NCBI RefSeq assembly: GCF_015207655.1
Contig: NZ_JADEWN010000069.1
Coordinates: 1-34,399 of the forward strand
Origin: Gloeocapsopsis crepidinum LEGE 06123
Lineage (GTDB): Bacteria > Cyanobacteriota > Cyanobacteriia > Cyanobacteriales > Chroococcidiopsidaceae
Reading direction: 5' to 3'
Length of the DNA stretch: 34,399 bases
Shown here: positions 25,501 through 33,684 of the stretch, one piece after another
Numbering within the stretch: the first letter of the stretch is position 1
How the letters are laid out: every line of letters starts with the position of its first letter
Notes under the pieces: model-generated
The model's database searches: none
What the model was told of the DNA's origin: nothing
Seen by the model: the letters and a program-made list of their open reading frames with translations, nothing else
Translations under genes and position numbers: made by a program

Positions 25501-26259
25501 AGATTAAGCGATCGCGCCCAAATTAATGCAAGTTCTCAAGGTCAGGGAAATGCAGGAAGCATCACTATCAATGCAGATGGTTTTATTGAGTCTACTAACA
25601 GCGACATTCTGACTTTTGCCGATCAAGCTTCCGGTGGTGCGATCGCTATTTCTGCTCAAGATATCCGCCTACACGGTGACAGTGACATTCAAACCAATGT
25701 TGCTAGTGGTACTGGTGGCGGTGGTAACATTACCCTAACTGCTAACTCAATCCTCGCATTCGATGACAGCGATATTCTCGCGTTTGCCCAAGATGGTCGC
25801 GGTGGTAATATTGCTTTAAATACCCCCGTATTTTTTGGTGAAAACTTTCAACCAGCTGCACTTAATAGTGACCCAAATACTCTAAATGAAAATAACCGCG
25901 TTGATATTAATGCCAGTGGTGCAGTCGCAGGTGTTGTTAATATCCCCGATGTTAGCTTCATCCAAAATAGCCTCACAGAATTGCCTGCAAACTTAACTAA
26001 CACCGAAACTTTAGTAGCAAATAGTTGTGTAGCACGTAGTCGCAACCAAGTAGGTAGTTTCCTGATTACAGGTGCTGGTGGTTTGCCAAGTCGTCCAGGA
26101 GAGCAAGCTGCTTCTACATATTCTACTGGTAGTGTACGTTCGATACCTGATACAAGTTCTTCTCGTACATGGCAATTAGGCGATCCTATCGTCGAACCGC
26201 AAGGTGTGTACCGCTTGAGTAATGGGCAACTGATTTTGAGTCGTGAGTGTTCTTCGTAA
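22582..26259 (+). CDS. Two-partner secretion exoprotein (filamentous-hemagglutinin-like TpsA) with an inserted PPC domain
   Basis: This 1225-residue secreted beta-helix adhesin starts at GTG, with GAGG about 12 nt upstream. A signal peptide ends near GVQAQ. The TPS secretion domain follows (to about residue 290) with NLFLMNPSGVIFGENS and GSFVATTA. Degenerate repeats of about 45-60 residues then carry GNGGDI-ITTGSL-NGAQ-type cores. Between about 705 and 870 lies a bacterial pre-peptidase C-terminal (PPC) type domain (VDLYKIYLNGNQTFSATT, DTRLFLFDANG, GEYYLAITSW) that interrupts the repeats. The C-terminus has the conserved cyanobacterial tail (LVANSCVARS, GSFLITGAGGLP). It would be exported through the TpsB pore encoded next and act at the cell surface. 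Its role in adhesion is inferred from the family. Confidence 0.9.
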   Translation: MTTTSEIGLRGLKVAGFIGIVGAIALSQTGVQAQITPDTTLGSENSVVAPNLIINGTSSDRIDGGAIRGANLFHSFQEFNIDAGRGAYFSNPAGIENILSRVTGNNPSNILGTLGVLGNANLFLMNPSGVIFGENSSLNVAGSFVATTANAIGFGEQGFFNASNPNVPSSLLTVSPSAFLFNQINANSIENRSKAPAGQDAAGNPEYFGLRVPDGQSLLLVGGDLTANGGGIVAFGGRVDLAAVAGIGTVGLEQNGDNFSLSVPDDLPRADVALTNGAGFIVAGGGGGDIAIAAQNINILEGSNLTAGILSNLGSDDAQAGDIRLDAKETVNIAGSGRSLIENDVNQNAIGNGGNIDIQAGGSIFLKDGAVLSTNTSGKGNAGTMNLTANSSVFIEGIGDTRFNTLVLSRVEKGAVGNAGAIKITTGSLVINNNAQISSITEGEGNSGNVVIEAQDLVSLDNATIFSEVSDGEVAGSEGGIGNGGDIKITSRNLSLVNGSQLRSDTENRGNAGSVTIIATDKVTLSGRGPATGPFRDQIISSAISSTVEEKAIGEGGDITLKTNSLVMNDGAFLDTRTIGEGNAGNIFIEIENFVSHTAQLRARTQGRGNAGNIKIVARDSVSFNDSPAGAFSSVDAGSVGDGGNIEISARAFSLTNGAVLSTSTSSTGKAGNIVVNATGQVTLDGAGSRLLATTQDSPIVREAGNNNDAGQLTNTSQDLTFGATGQLVSGIAGFLSSNNDVDLYKIYLNGNQTFSATTVGNTNVDTRLFLFDANGRGVYFNDDASDNTYQSTLPAGHPLTPAAAGEYYLAITSWANDPLSNNGKVFGSGDFTDILGATGSGGALPLSDWSNDGSNLGAYTIGLTDISATPATIPGGNGGDIKITTGSLSITNGAQMQASTAGHGNAGNIDIQSRFLIVQDSARIAVNSEGSGNAGGLTLKSGQLLIQNAAEVSASTTNSGRGGNIDIQAGAVRLSDRAQINASSQGQGNAGSITINADGFIESTNSDILTFADQASGGAIAISAQDIRLHGDSDIQTNVASGTGGGGNITLTANSILAFDDSDILAFAQDGRGGNIALNTPVFFGENFQPAALNSDPNTLNENNRVDINASGAVAGVVNIPDVSFIQNSLTELPANLTNTETLVANSCVARSRNQVGSFLITGAGGLPSRPGEQAASTYSTGSVRSIPDTSSSRTWQLGDPIVEPQGVYRLSNGQLILSRECSS

Positions 26260-26375
26260 TTCGTAGCTTTTTATTAAAAAGTATAAGAATGAACATCTTT
26301 TGTAGAGCATTTTAGTGTATAAAAGACACTTAAAAATAATAAAAATTCAGCAAAATTACTGATAAAATTTAATAG

Positions 26376-28106
26376 ATGAATATCAATATTCTTAGTACAC
26401 TTCAAACTGAGAAAGGGATAGCGATCGCCCTCAGCATCATCCCTATTTTCATTAGCAAAAGTGTCCTAGCACAATCTCCACCACCAGGATTCACACTTCC
26501 GCCCGATACACCAGAAACAATTGAACGCACGATTCCTCAACCGCCACAACCACCGCAAACGCCACCAGAATTACCATCACCCGCACCGAGATTAGAAGTT
26601 CCTCCAACTCCATCACCGGAGACACCTCCTCCAATAGGCGATCGCTTTCTTGTTAAGCAAGTAGAAGTACTAGGAAGCACAGTTTTACAAGATGAAATTG
26701 CTGAACTAACTGAAGCTTTCACAAACCGTGAAGTCACTTTTGAAGATTTAATTCAACTCCGCACAGATATTACTCAGCTATATATCGATAATGGCTATGT
26801 CACCTCTGGTGCATTTTTACCTGTCAATCAAGATATTACTAATGGTATTGTCACAATCCAAGTTGTTGAAGGCGAACTCGAACGTATTGATATTAGTGGT
26901 TTACAAAGGTTGCGTTCAGAGTATGTGCGATCGCGTTTAGAAATTGCAACTAAACCACCCGTCAACCAACAACGCCTAGAACGTGCATTACAACTATTGC
27001 AAATTGATCCCTTAATTCGTCAAGTCAATGCAGAATTAACTGCAGGAAGTACCGCTGGACGCAATGTTTTACAAGTCAGTTTGCAAGAAGCCCCTCCCTT
27101 TACCGCTGGCTTGACAACAGATAATCGTCAGTCTCCTAGCATTGGTTCGTTCCAAGGAAGTGTGTTTGCAACACATAATAATTTATTAGGGTTTGGCGAT
27201 CGCTTGAGTGCTGAGTATGGTATCACCGAAGGACTCGATATCTATGACATTAACTATGCAATTCCCGTAAATGCTAGCAATGGGACACTTGGTTTACGTT
27301 ACGGTAATAGCGATAGCCGTATTATTGAAGATCCTTTTCGCGATTTCGATATCAAAAGCGATACCCGCACTTTGTCACTGTCATTTCGTCAACCAATATC
27401 ACAATCCCCCAGCAACGAATTTGCATTATCTTTAGCGTTTGATCTGCGCCGCAGTCGTACTTTTTTACTTGATGAACCATTTTCCTTTAATGAAGGTCCT
27501 GACAATGGAGAATCACGAGTGAGTGTAGTACGCTTTGCTCAAGATTGGGTAGACCGTGGAACCACACGAGTTTTAGCGGCGCGATCGCAATTTAGTTTTG
27601 GTATTGATGCGTTTGATGCCACAATTAACAATACTGGCACTGATGGTAGATTCTTTAGCTGGTTAGGTCAATTTCAATGGGTACAACAACTCTCACCCAG
27701 AATTCTTTTACTATCTCGACTTGATGCACAGCTGACACCAGATTCTTTATTGTCGCTAGAAAGATTCGGTCTTGGTGGAGTAGATACTATACGCGGTTAT
27801 CGTCAAAACGAAATTGTTGCAGATAATGCCATTTTAGGTTCAGTAGAAGTTCGCGTTCCGTTGACATCTGATCCGAACATACTGCAAATCGCACCTTTTA
27901 TTGAAATTGGTACAGCTTGGAATAATCGCTTTCCCAATCCTGATCCGGCGACGCTTGCTGGTTTGGGGTTAGGTTTGCGCTGGTTAGTTAGCCCGAATCT
28001 AGCATTACGTCTCGACTATGGAATTCCCTTAATCCCCGTTGCTAACCGAGGTGACTCACTACAAGATCAAGGTTTTTATTTTTCACTACGCTATCAACCA
28101 TTTTGA
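26376..28106 (+). CDS. TpsB outer-membrane transporter (ShlB/FhaC/HecB family)
   Basis: A 576-residue outer-membrane protein that moves the TpsA exoprotein across the outer membrane. A signal peptide (cleaved near SVLAQ) and a Pro-rich linker (residues 35-90) are followed by two POTRA-type domains (VKQVEVLGSTVLQ, VTIQVVEGELERIDISG, about 90-240). A C-terminal beta-barrel carries the family motif as LGGVDTIRGYRQNE. It ends in an aromatic residue (RYQPF), as outer-membrane barrels do for BAM recognition. It lies 116 nt downstream of the TpsA gene on the same strand, the normal two-partner arrangement. Confidence 0.93.
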   Translation: MNINILSTLQTEKGIAIALSIIPIFISKSVLAQSPPPGFTLPPDTPETIERTIPQPPQPPQTPPELPSPAPRLEVPPTPSPETPPPIGDRFLVKQVEVLGSTVLQDEIAELTEAFTNREVTFEDLIQLRTDITQLYIDNGYVTSGAFLPVNQDITNGIVTIQVVEGELERIDISGLQRLRSEYVRSRLEIATKPPVNQQRLERALQLLQIDPLIRQVNAELTAGSTAGRNVLQVSLQEAPPFTAGLTTDNRQSPSIGSFQGSVFATHNNLLGFGDRLSAEYGITEGLDIYDINYAIPVNASNGTLGLRYGNSDSRIIEDPFRDFDIKSDTRTLSLSFRQPISQSPSNEFALSLAFDLRRSRTFLLDEPFSFNEGPDNGESRVSVVRFAQDWVDRGTTRVLAARSQFSFGIDAFDATINNTGTDGRFFSWLGQFQWVQQLSPRILLLSRLDAQLTPDSLLSLERFGLGGVDTIRGYRQNEIVADNAILGSVEVRVPLTSDPNILQIAPFIEIGTAWNNRFPNPDPATLAGLGLGLRWLVSPNLALRLDYGIPLIPVANRGDSLQDQGFYFSLRYQPF

Positions 28107-28281
28107 AGGAGACAGTGTTATGTGATGTACTAAATGTAGATTTCGGCAATCAAATTTACATAAAAAGCGAGTGAATTAATTTATCTGGAATTCTAATCTA
28201 TAAATCAAAGGAAAGTTGAGCCAGCATTACTGAGTGTTTCTCACTTAAAGTTTACTTTCTTATTGAATTCCAGGTAAGAGT

Positions 28282-28941
28282 ATGAAATTAAGCAGCACAA
28301 GTTTAGCTACACGAGTTAATTCAGTTGTCCGTTTAATTCCTAAACTTGTTTTTGCTAGTACTACTATCATAAGTTTAGCTGTTTTTGATACTAATCCAGC
28401 AGTAGCACAAACTAATGAAATTATTTATTCTGGTGTTGCTACTACAACAATTCAGTATCCTGATGTTTATGGCACGTCTTTTCATCAACAAACCATCCAA
28501 ACCCCTGTACAATGTGTCGTTAGTGCTCAACAAAGTGATGGAAGTTCTACTGAAAGCAATCCATTTAATCTTCAAATTGGGTTTGTAGATCCAAGTGTCG
28601 GAACTTCAGTAGGTGCAATTTCTATGTGGTCAGCTGCAGTGGCTACTACAAGTACAGGATCACTTCTAGTACAATACTGGAACTATCAACTAAATGGCAA
28701 TCAATTTTCAGGACAACTAGTCAATAATGCAACTTCGCTAGCCACAGCTTTTAACTTAGTGAATTTTCCCTTAATAATTCCTCCTAATTTAAATCTTGGA
28801 GGATATCCATATGCTATGGCTAATGGTACGCAAATTATTGGGGTTTTTAGTCAAGATATCAATAGACTTAATGTTCAAATTTCTGGGCAAACAGTAGACT
28901 TAGCTCGTTCTTTTGTATCTGAAATTGTTTGTACAAGATAA
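28282..28941 (+). CDS. Exported small protein of unknown function
   Basis: A 219-residue protein with an N-terminal hydrophobic segment (LVFASTTIISLAVF) and a likely signal-peptidase site near NPAVAQ. The rest is rich in Ser, Thr, Gln and Asn with alternating hydrophobic residues, suggesting a beta-rich secreted domain; two cysteines (in PVQCVV and near the C-terminal EIVCTR) could pair. No family is recognised. It sits 175 nt downstream of TpsB on the same strand and may be an accessory of the secretion locus. Confidence 0.65.
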   Translation: MKLSSTSLATRVNSVVRLIPKLVFASTTIISLAVFDTNPAVAQTNEIIYSGVATTTIQYPDVYGTSFHQQTIQTPVQCVVSAQQSDGSSTESNPFNLQIGFVDPSVGTSVGAISMWSAAVATTSTGSLLVQYWNYQLNGNQFSGQLVNNATSLATAFNLVNFPLIIPPNLNLGGYPYAMANGTQIIGVFSQDINRLNVQISGQTVDLARSFVSEIVCTR

Positions 28942-29283
28942 GGCAAAACTTAATAATTAGTAAAAACCAATTTAGTTAACAAGTATTTTTTCATAAACTC
29001 AAGTGAAACATAAATTCTCTTTTTGTATGGGTTTTAAACACAACTTCTAAATTTGGACTGCCACAAAACTGTATTTTTTACAACATAAATATTAAATATT
29101 AGTTTTAATAGTAACACTAAATTTAATTAAGCAGTAGTTTTACAAATCCTGAAATTTGATTCTACATAAATATGTAATGCATTATATATATATTCCAGTT
29201 TATTGTTTTAGTTAAGGACACAGATAAGTGACCTAGAAGTTACAGATTTTTAAAAAGATTACTTCAATTGATGAGAGAAGATT
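28942..29283. other. AT-rich intergenic region
   Basis: No gene or repeat is seen. It precedes the small exported-protein gene and likely contains its promoter; GAGAAG just before the ATG at 29284 is a usable ribosome site. Confidence 0.4.
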
Positions 29284-29643
29284 ATGCTACAAAACACATT
29301 GCGTAAAGTTTTAATTGCAACTAGCTTATTGCTACCAGCAACACTTACGTTGAATGTTTCAAAAGCTTTGGCAGATCAACGGGACTTTATAGTTCACAAC
29401 AAGACAAGTTATGCGATCGTGAATTTATATGTTTCTGACTCACATAGTGATAGTTGAGAAAAAGATTTAGTTCCGTCTGGTTATATTTTACCTAGTGGAA
29501 ACTCTGACTTAATATACTTTGAGGGGCGTGGAAATTCATGTATCTATGACATTAAAGCTGTGTTCAGTGATGGTGATACTGCAGAAAAGTACCGAGTTAA
29601 CCTTTGCAAAATTTCTGACTTTACATTCTTCAATAACCATTAA
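29284..29643 (+). pseudogene. Small exported protein gene with an in-frame TGA at codon 58
   Basis: From ATG 29284, with GAGAAG upstream, the frame encodes a signal peptide (VLIATSLLLPATLTL, cleavage near SKALA) and DFIVHNKTSYAIVNLYVSDS. It meets TGA at 29455-29457 and then runs on cleanly as EKDLVPSGYILPSG, NSCIYDIKAVFSDGD and VNLCKISDF to TAA at 29641-29643. This matches the cyanobacterial small secreted proteins in which the stop position is normally Trp (TGG). One G-to-A change therefore explains the break. It could be a recent pseudogene, a sequencing error or, less likely, readthrough. The total is 119 codons and the function is unknown. Confidence 0.8.
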
Positions 29644-29822
29644 AGTTTAATTTGAACTCCAGTACTAATGATTAAACTTCTTGCAGAAGTAGGTTAAAGG
29701 AGAAAAGTAAAAGGTTAAAAGTTAATCTAACAGTTGGTTTCATACGCAATTATCAGTACTTTTGCAAGAGCATTATTGAGTAATCACCATTGTTTTCATT
29801 ATTAAAAAATAGGGAAATTAAT

Positions 29823-29903
29823 ATGAACTATGCAAGTTTTTGGTATAGAGTTACTGCTAGATTTATTGATAGCATTATTGATCGTTTACTCTATTACATC
29901 TAA
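29823..29903 (+). pseudogene. N-terminal fragment of an RDD-like membrane protein
   Basis: The 26 codons MNYASFWYRVTARFIDSIID and six more residues resemble the start of RDD-family membrane proteins (Y-x-x-FW-R---A-x-IDS pattern). The frame ends at TAA 29901-29903, which is also the left copy of the IS target duplication. Removing the element still leaves TAA in frame, so the fragment was already short before the insertion. Confidence 0.45.
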
Positions 29904-30814
29904 GAGGATGTTTTAAAAGTCAAAGCGAGTTGAAAATCATGCAAGTCGTCGAACCATGATACGTATCATGGCAAGATAAATAAAAGTTTCCGAGGTTTGT
30001 GGTAGTCGTTCATAATCTTTAGTGAAACGCCGACACCAATTAAGCCATCCAAAAGTGCGTTCTACAACCCAACGTTTGGGTAAGATGACGAAACCTTTCC
30101 TCTCCAAAGGTCGAAGTACAATTTCCACAATCCACCGAAACATATCCATTACCCATCGGAGAAACTCTTGCCCTCGGTATCCACCGTCCATCCAAATGGT
30201 GTGCAAGCGGTTTACCTGATTACCTGTATCATGAACTCTTTTGAGGACTTCTTTGGCTCCAGTACGCTCTGGAACACTCGCAGCCCTTACCAGCACTCGT
30301 AAAACTAACCCTAACAAATCCACGCTCAGATGTCGTTTGCGACCATGTATCTTTTTACCCGCGTCATAACCCACTTGTATTGAAATCATGGTTGCTGTTT
30401 CCACCGATTGGCTATCGACTACAATTTCAGATGGGCTAGCTTCACGTCCCGCTGCTACCCTCGTCCACTGGTAGAGTTTATCGTGTATTTTTAACCATGT
30501 ACCATCTTTGCTCCACCTCCAAACATAACCATAGACTGTTGACCAAGCGGGAAAATCTCCAGGTAATGCTCGCCAAGTACATCCTTCACACAACACGTAG
30601 AGAATCGCATTGACTACGGTATATATAGCTAATTTGCGAGGACGACCGCCTGGTTTCGCTTTTGGAAAAAGCTCTGCAATTAATTCCCACTGTTCCCACG
30701 TTAGATTGCTACGGTATGCTTTAGTCATTCGCTCACAAGGTGCTGGTTTCTACAAATCTCAGCATAAGCTTTGTGAGCTTTCTTACAATAGTTCCCTACT
30801 TTTAAAACATCCTC
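29904..30814. mobile_element. Complete IS5-family insertion sequence, 911 bp
   Basis: Perfect terminal inverted repeats of 17 bp (GAGGATGTTTTAAAAGT at 29904-29920, complement at 30798-30814) are flanked by a direct TAA on each side (29901-29903 and 30815-30817). This 3-bp TNA duplication is as expected for the IS1031/IS427-type members of the IS5 family. It contains one intact transposase gene on the minus strand, so it may be active. It is inserted at the end of the RDD-like fragment. Confidence 0.9.
29937..30728 (-). CDS. IS5-family DDE transposase
   Basis: A 263-residue single-frame transposase. The N-terminal insertion-element domain (LTWEQWELIAELFPKAKPGG, CTWRALPGDFPAWSTVYGY) is followed by a DDE catalytic core with VVDSQSV (first Asp), WMDGGYRG (second Asp) and VVERTFGWLNWCRR (Glu in the YREK-like position). 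It is full length, has no frameshift, and lies between perfect inverted repeats. Confidence 0.95.
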   Translation of the reverse strand: MTKAYRSNLTWEQWELIAELFPKAKPGGRPRKLAIYTVVNAILYVLCEGCTWRALPGDFPAWSTVYGYVWRWSKDGTWLKIHDKLYQWTRVAAGREASPSEIVVDSQSVETATMISIQVGYDAGKKIHGRKRHLSVDLLGLVLRVLVRAASVPERTGAKEVLKRVHDTGNQVNRLHTIWMDGGYRGQEFLRWVMDMFRWIVEIVLRPLERKGFVILPKRWVVERTFGWLNWCRRFTKDYERLPQTSETFIYLAMIRIMVRRLA

Positions 30815-30821
30815 TAAAGTG

Positions 30822-30965
30822 ATGAGTACAATGGGGCAAGAACATCCTTGGACAGTTATGCGAGCATCTGAGCTGTTTAAGTGGGTAGAAACTGGCGCAT
30901 ATAACCGAGTATTGCAAAAACGAGACTGGCGGCAGCAGAAGCTTCGAGAAATTCCTATTTATTAA
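30822..30965 (+). CDS. Short unrecognised reading frame beside the IS element
   Basis: This is a 47-codon frame from ATG 30822 to TAA 30963, 4 nt after the IS target duplication. It is rich in Trp, Arg and Gln (VMRASELFKWVETGAYNR). No family is recognised. The frame continues past the stop for another 17 codons, so it may be a remnant of a longer gene. Confidence 0.25.
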   Translation: MSTMGQEHPWTVMRASELFKWVETGAYNRVLQKRDWRQQKLREIPIY

Positions 30966-31024
30966 ATTGCAGCAGCTGAAAGAACTTCTGTTAAACACTA
31001 CAAAATAATATTAGTTTGATTCAA

Positions 31025-31582
31025 ATGATTGCCTATCACGATCGCGACGGACATTTATGTCGTCCCTATCCTCAATATGTTCCAAATTGGGAAACTCTTA
31101 CTCCATACCAAAGAGGAAATCCACTCTATATTAAAGCTCCAGATCAACAGCAAATCTTACCAGGAATCAAGCAACTACTTAGTACCTACAAATACAATTT
31201 TGTCGTCAGCAATCAACGTTGGCATTCTGGAGAGAAAACGATAGAAGATGTTGTGATGGAAGCCAGATGGCTAATGTATCAGTTACCTTTAAATGGCTTT
31301 GGCTTCTGTTACGACTCAGGAGAAACAGCTTGGTTGTTGGAGAGTCCTGATAGCCCGCCTATTTTACTGTCATTGCTTTACCCTCACCTAATTGGTACAT
31401 TTCGCAAACCACAAGCAGGGATGATTAAAGCGCTACAACTGCACTATAACATTCTTCCCGAAACACCTCAAATTTTGATTGGCGATCGCTTAACAGATCA
31501 AGCATGTGCGATCGCAGCATCAATTGATTTTCAATGGTCAGATGTCGCTCGTGGCTATCCCGATCCAGCAACTCGAAACTAA
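31025..31582 (+). CDS. HAD-superfamily phosphatase (HAD-IIIA/HisB-N-like)
   Basis: This 185-residue protein has the nucleophile motif as HDRDGHL near the N-terminus, FVVSNQRW as motif II, a Lys in FRKPQAGMIKAL (motif III), and LIGDRLTDQACA as motif IV. This is the order of the HAD-IIIA group that includes histidinol-phosphate and heptose-bisphosphate phosphatases. Motif I ends with His where Thr is usual (DxDG-H instead of DxDGT), which may alter substrate choice. ATG 31025 is preferred over the TTG at 31016. It is convergent with the RNase D-like gene. Confidence 0.75.
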   Translation: MIAYHDRDGHLCRPYPQYVPNWETLTPYQRGNPLYIKAPDQQQILPGIKQLLSTYKYNFVVSNQRWHSGEKTIEDVVMEARWLMYQLPLNGFGFCYDSGETAWLLESPDSPPILLSLLYPHLIGTFRKPQAGMIKALQLHYNILPETPQILIGDRLTDQACAIAASIDFQWSDVARGYPDPATRN

Positions 31583-31687
31583 TTTAGCTCTTGTTACAAT
31601 AAGTTTGCACAGGCTAATCGAGTCATCTGTTAGTATTGTTATTCATGGTTTGCAAAAGACTAAAAAATATTTTTGTATGAATTAGCT

Positions 31688-32617
31688 TTAAAAATCCAAC
31701 TCATCTTGCTGATTTTTATTTTCAGATTGCTTTGCTGTTAATCGCCAACTATTTGTTGTTTCTACCTGAAGTGAAAGTTCTGAAATGACATCTCCTAATT
31801 CTTTTTGTAACTTTTGAGTTAAAGTAATTGGAAAATTAAACTCTAATCCATGCTCTTGAATGAGTGCGGCTAATTGAACAAACTCTGCTTTTATTGTTTT
31901 GCGTTGCGACTGTGAAAGTTTTAAATTATCAGTTTCTAAAACTTCCTGGGTTTGCATGGCTGATTTTAAACGTGTTTCAATATGCTCAAATTCAGAGGTC
32001 AGTAGTTGTAGTTGTTGTTTTAATTCTAGATATCTTGTCGTCAAATAGCTTAAATCTTCTGTTGCAGGATTAGGATTACTAAGAAGTTGCAATTGCAATA
32101 GTTGTTGATGTACCATTGCTAGATAAACTGGATCCATCTTTGCATAGTGTAGTTGAATGTCACTTAAAGGTCGCTGTCCCCAGTCACTTGTTTGCTCAGT
32201 TTTATCCACTGCTATGTGACACAAAGCTTCAGTTAAAGTTTTCAAAGATAGGTTAGGCAATGGCAAAAGATAATATGGAATTTTTTTCGCCATTTCTAAA
32301 GTACAAGTAATATTTTTTGCCTTGCTTTTCCCAAGAAACTTTAAGTCATAACTAGCTTGATGAAAGACTTTTTCAATTGCTGGATTAAACATAATTGTAC
32401 AAACGAAATCCTCTACAATCTCAGGCTGATTCAGAACATCTAAAATAACTACTGTTTGTCCTGTAATGTCCCTCGAATTATCTGAAAACTGAATCAATGA
32501 TATACGAGGATTACGAGTATTAAAATCTGCTATTTCTGTATCGACCCATAGTGTTTTTGCTTGAGCATATTGGAAAATTAAAGCACGAATTTCATTAATG
32601 TTTCTTAAATAAAGCAT
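31688..32617 (-). CDS. RNase D-like 3'-5' exonuclease (DEDDy type)
   Basis: A 309-residue protein with an N-terminal DEDDy exonuclease domain (residues 20-185). Exo I appears as WVDTEIAD, Exo II as HQASYDLKFLG, and Exo III as YAKMDPVYL, with Tyr four residues before the Asp. It lacks a standard C-terminal HRDC domain. Instead, about 195-290 is a Gln/Leu/Glu-rich helical stretch with coiled-coil character (LELKQQLQLLTSEFEHIETRL). A role in RNA processing or DNA end trimming is inferred from the family. Confidence 0.88.
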   Translation of the reverse strand: MLYLRNINEIRALIFQYAQAKTLWVDTEIADFNTRNPRISLIQFSDNSRDITGQTVVILDVLNQPEIVEDFVCTIMFNPAIEKVFHQASYDLKFLGKSKAKNITCTLEMAKKIPYYLLPLPNLSLKTLTEALCHIAVDKTEQTSDWGQRPLSDIQLHYAKMDPVYLAMVHQQLLQLQLLSNPNPATEDLSYLTTRYLELKQQLQLLTSEFEHIETRLKSAMQTQEVLETDNLKLSQSQRKTIKAEFVQLAALIQEHGLEFNFPITLTQKLQKELGDVISELSLQVETTNSWRLTAKQSENKNQQDELDF

Positions 32618-32634
32618 TAGAGATTTATACAGAA

Positions 32635-33561
32635 CTAATTGCTACTTTGAGTAAATTTAGCATTACCTGCGTGAGCATGAACACTAGGACTAAGACTGAT
32701 CAAATCTTCAATGTTGCGTAGCATTGTGTCACAAATAGTATTGAGAGGTAAATCATTACGGTCATAACCAAAAGGGTTTTCTATTTCAATACCAATTTCT
32801 TCAACGCCGAAGACAATAAAACTTACTAAAGCAACAAAAGCTCCAGTCCACCAACCTAGATTTCCAACAAGATTAAAAGGTAATAATGAGCAATAAATTA
32901 ATAATAACTGTTTTAGATGAATTGCATAAGCAAGTGGAATAGGTGTTTTTAAGATGCGTTCGCAGGCTCCTAGTACATCTACCATGCTATTGAGTAAATT
33001 TTGCAGTGCAACTAACTGATAAGCATCGATGCAACCATGGGTATACTGACTTTGTAAATAATCTCCAATCCAAAAAGCTATTTCTAGTGGAGGATTATTC
33101 ATTGTTTTTAATTTATGAAATTGGGCTGGCGATATTAAATTTGCTAATTCTTGGTTAATAGGCTTTGCTCTCAAATGTAGTTTAGTTGCTATAGCAAAAG
33201 CAACTAAAAGCCTTAAAGTCATAATCTTGCTTTCTCTATCTTCTGGGTTAACTTCGATAACTGCTACCCAAATTTGTCGTGCTAAGTTCCGTACATTATT
33301 AACCAAAGTCCCCCAAGCTTTACGTCCTTCCCAAAAGCGTTCATAAGCTGTATTGGTTCTAAAAACAAGCAGTAAACCAATAACAACGCTAGGAACAAGA
33401 TTACCAAAAACAGGTTGGGATACAGGAAATTTTAAATGATATAATAGCGAAATAAAGAAGCCAAATAAGCCACATATTAATACTCGGTGAAAAATTGCTG
33501 GAATGACTGAACCACGAAGCCGAAAAACTAATTTAAACCAGTGGATTTTTTCGCTGTGCAT
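32635..33561 (-). CDS. Bestrophin-family (UPF0187) anion channel
   Basis: An inner-membrane protein of 308 residues with the bestrophin-like pattern. An N-terminal hydrophobic pair of helices is followed by RTNTAYERFWEGRKAWG and NNVRNLARQ, and late helices by FGVEEIGIEIENPFGYDRNDLPL, a signature of the family that includes thylakoid voltage-dependent chloride channels in plants. In phototrophs such channels help balance ions during proton-motive-force formation. A GGAG eight nt upstream supports the ATG ending at 33561 over the TTG before it. The RNase D-like gene lies 17 nt downstream, so the two are probably cotranscribed. Confidence 0.9.
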   Translation of the reverse strand: MHSEKIHWFKLVFRLRGSVIPAIFHRVLICGLFGFFISLLYHLKFPVSQPVFGNLVPSVVIGLLLVFRTNTAYERFWEGRKAWGTLVNNVRNLARQIWVAVIEVNPEDRESKIMTLRLLVAFAIATKLHLRAKPINQELANLISPAQFHKLKTMNNPPLEIAFWIGDYLQSQYTHGCIDAYQLVALQNLLNSMVDVLGACERILKTPIPLAYAIHLKQLLLIYCSLLPFNLVGNLGWWTGAFVALVSFIVFGVEEIGIEIENPFGYDRNDLPLNTICDTMLRNIEDLISLSPSVHAHAGNAKFTQSSN

Positions 33562-33684
33562 CAATTATACTCCGTTTAAATCTATATAATGGCAGACTCA
33601 TTAATAAATAACTTTCTTTGTTTTTGATAACTTCAAGAATAATAACCTAAGAAATAAGCCTAGATTTACATAGAGGGATATATC

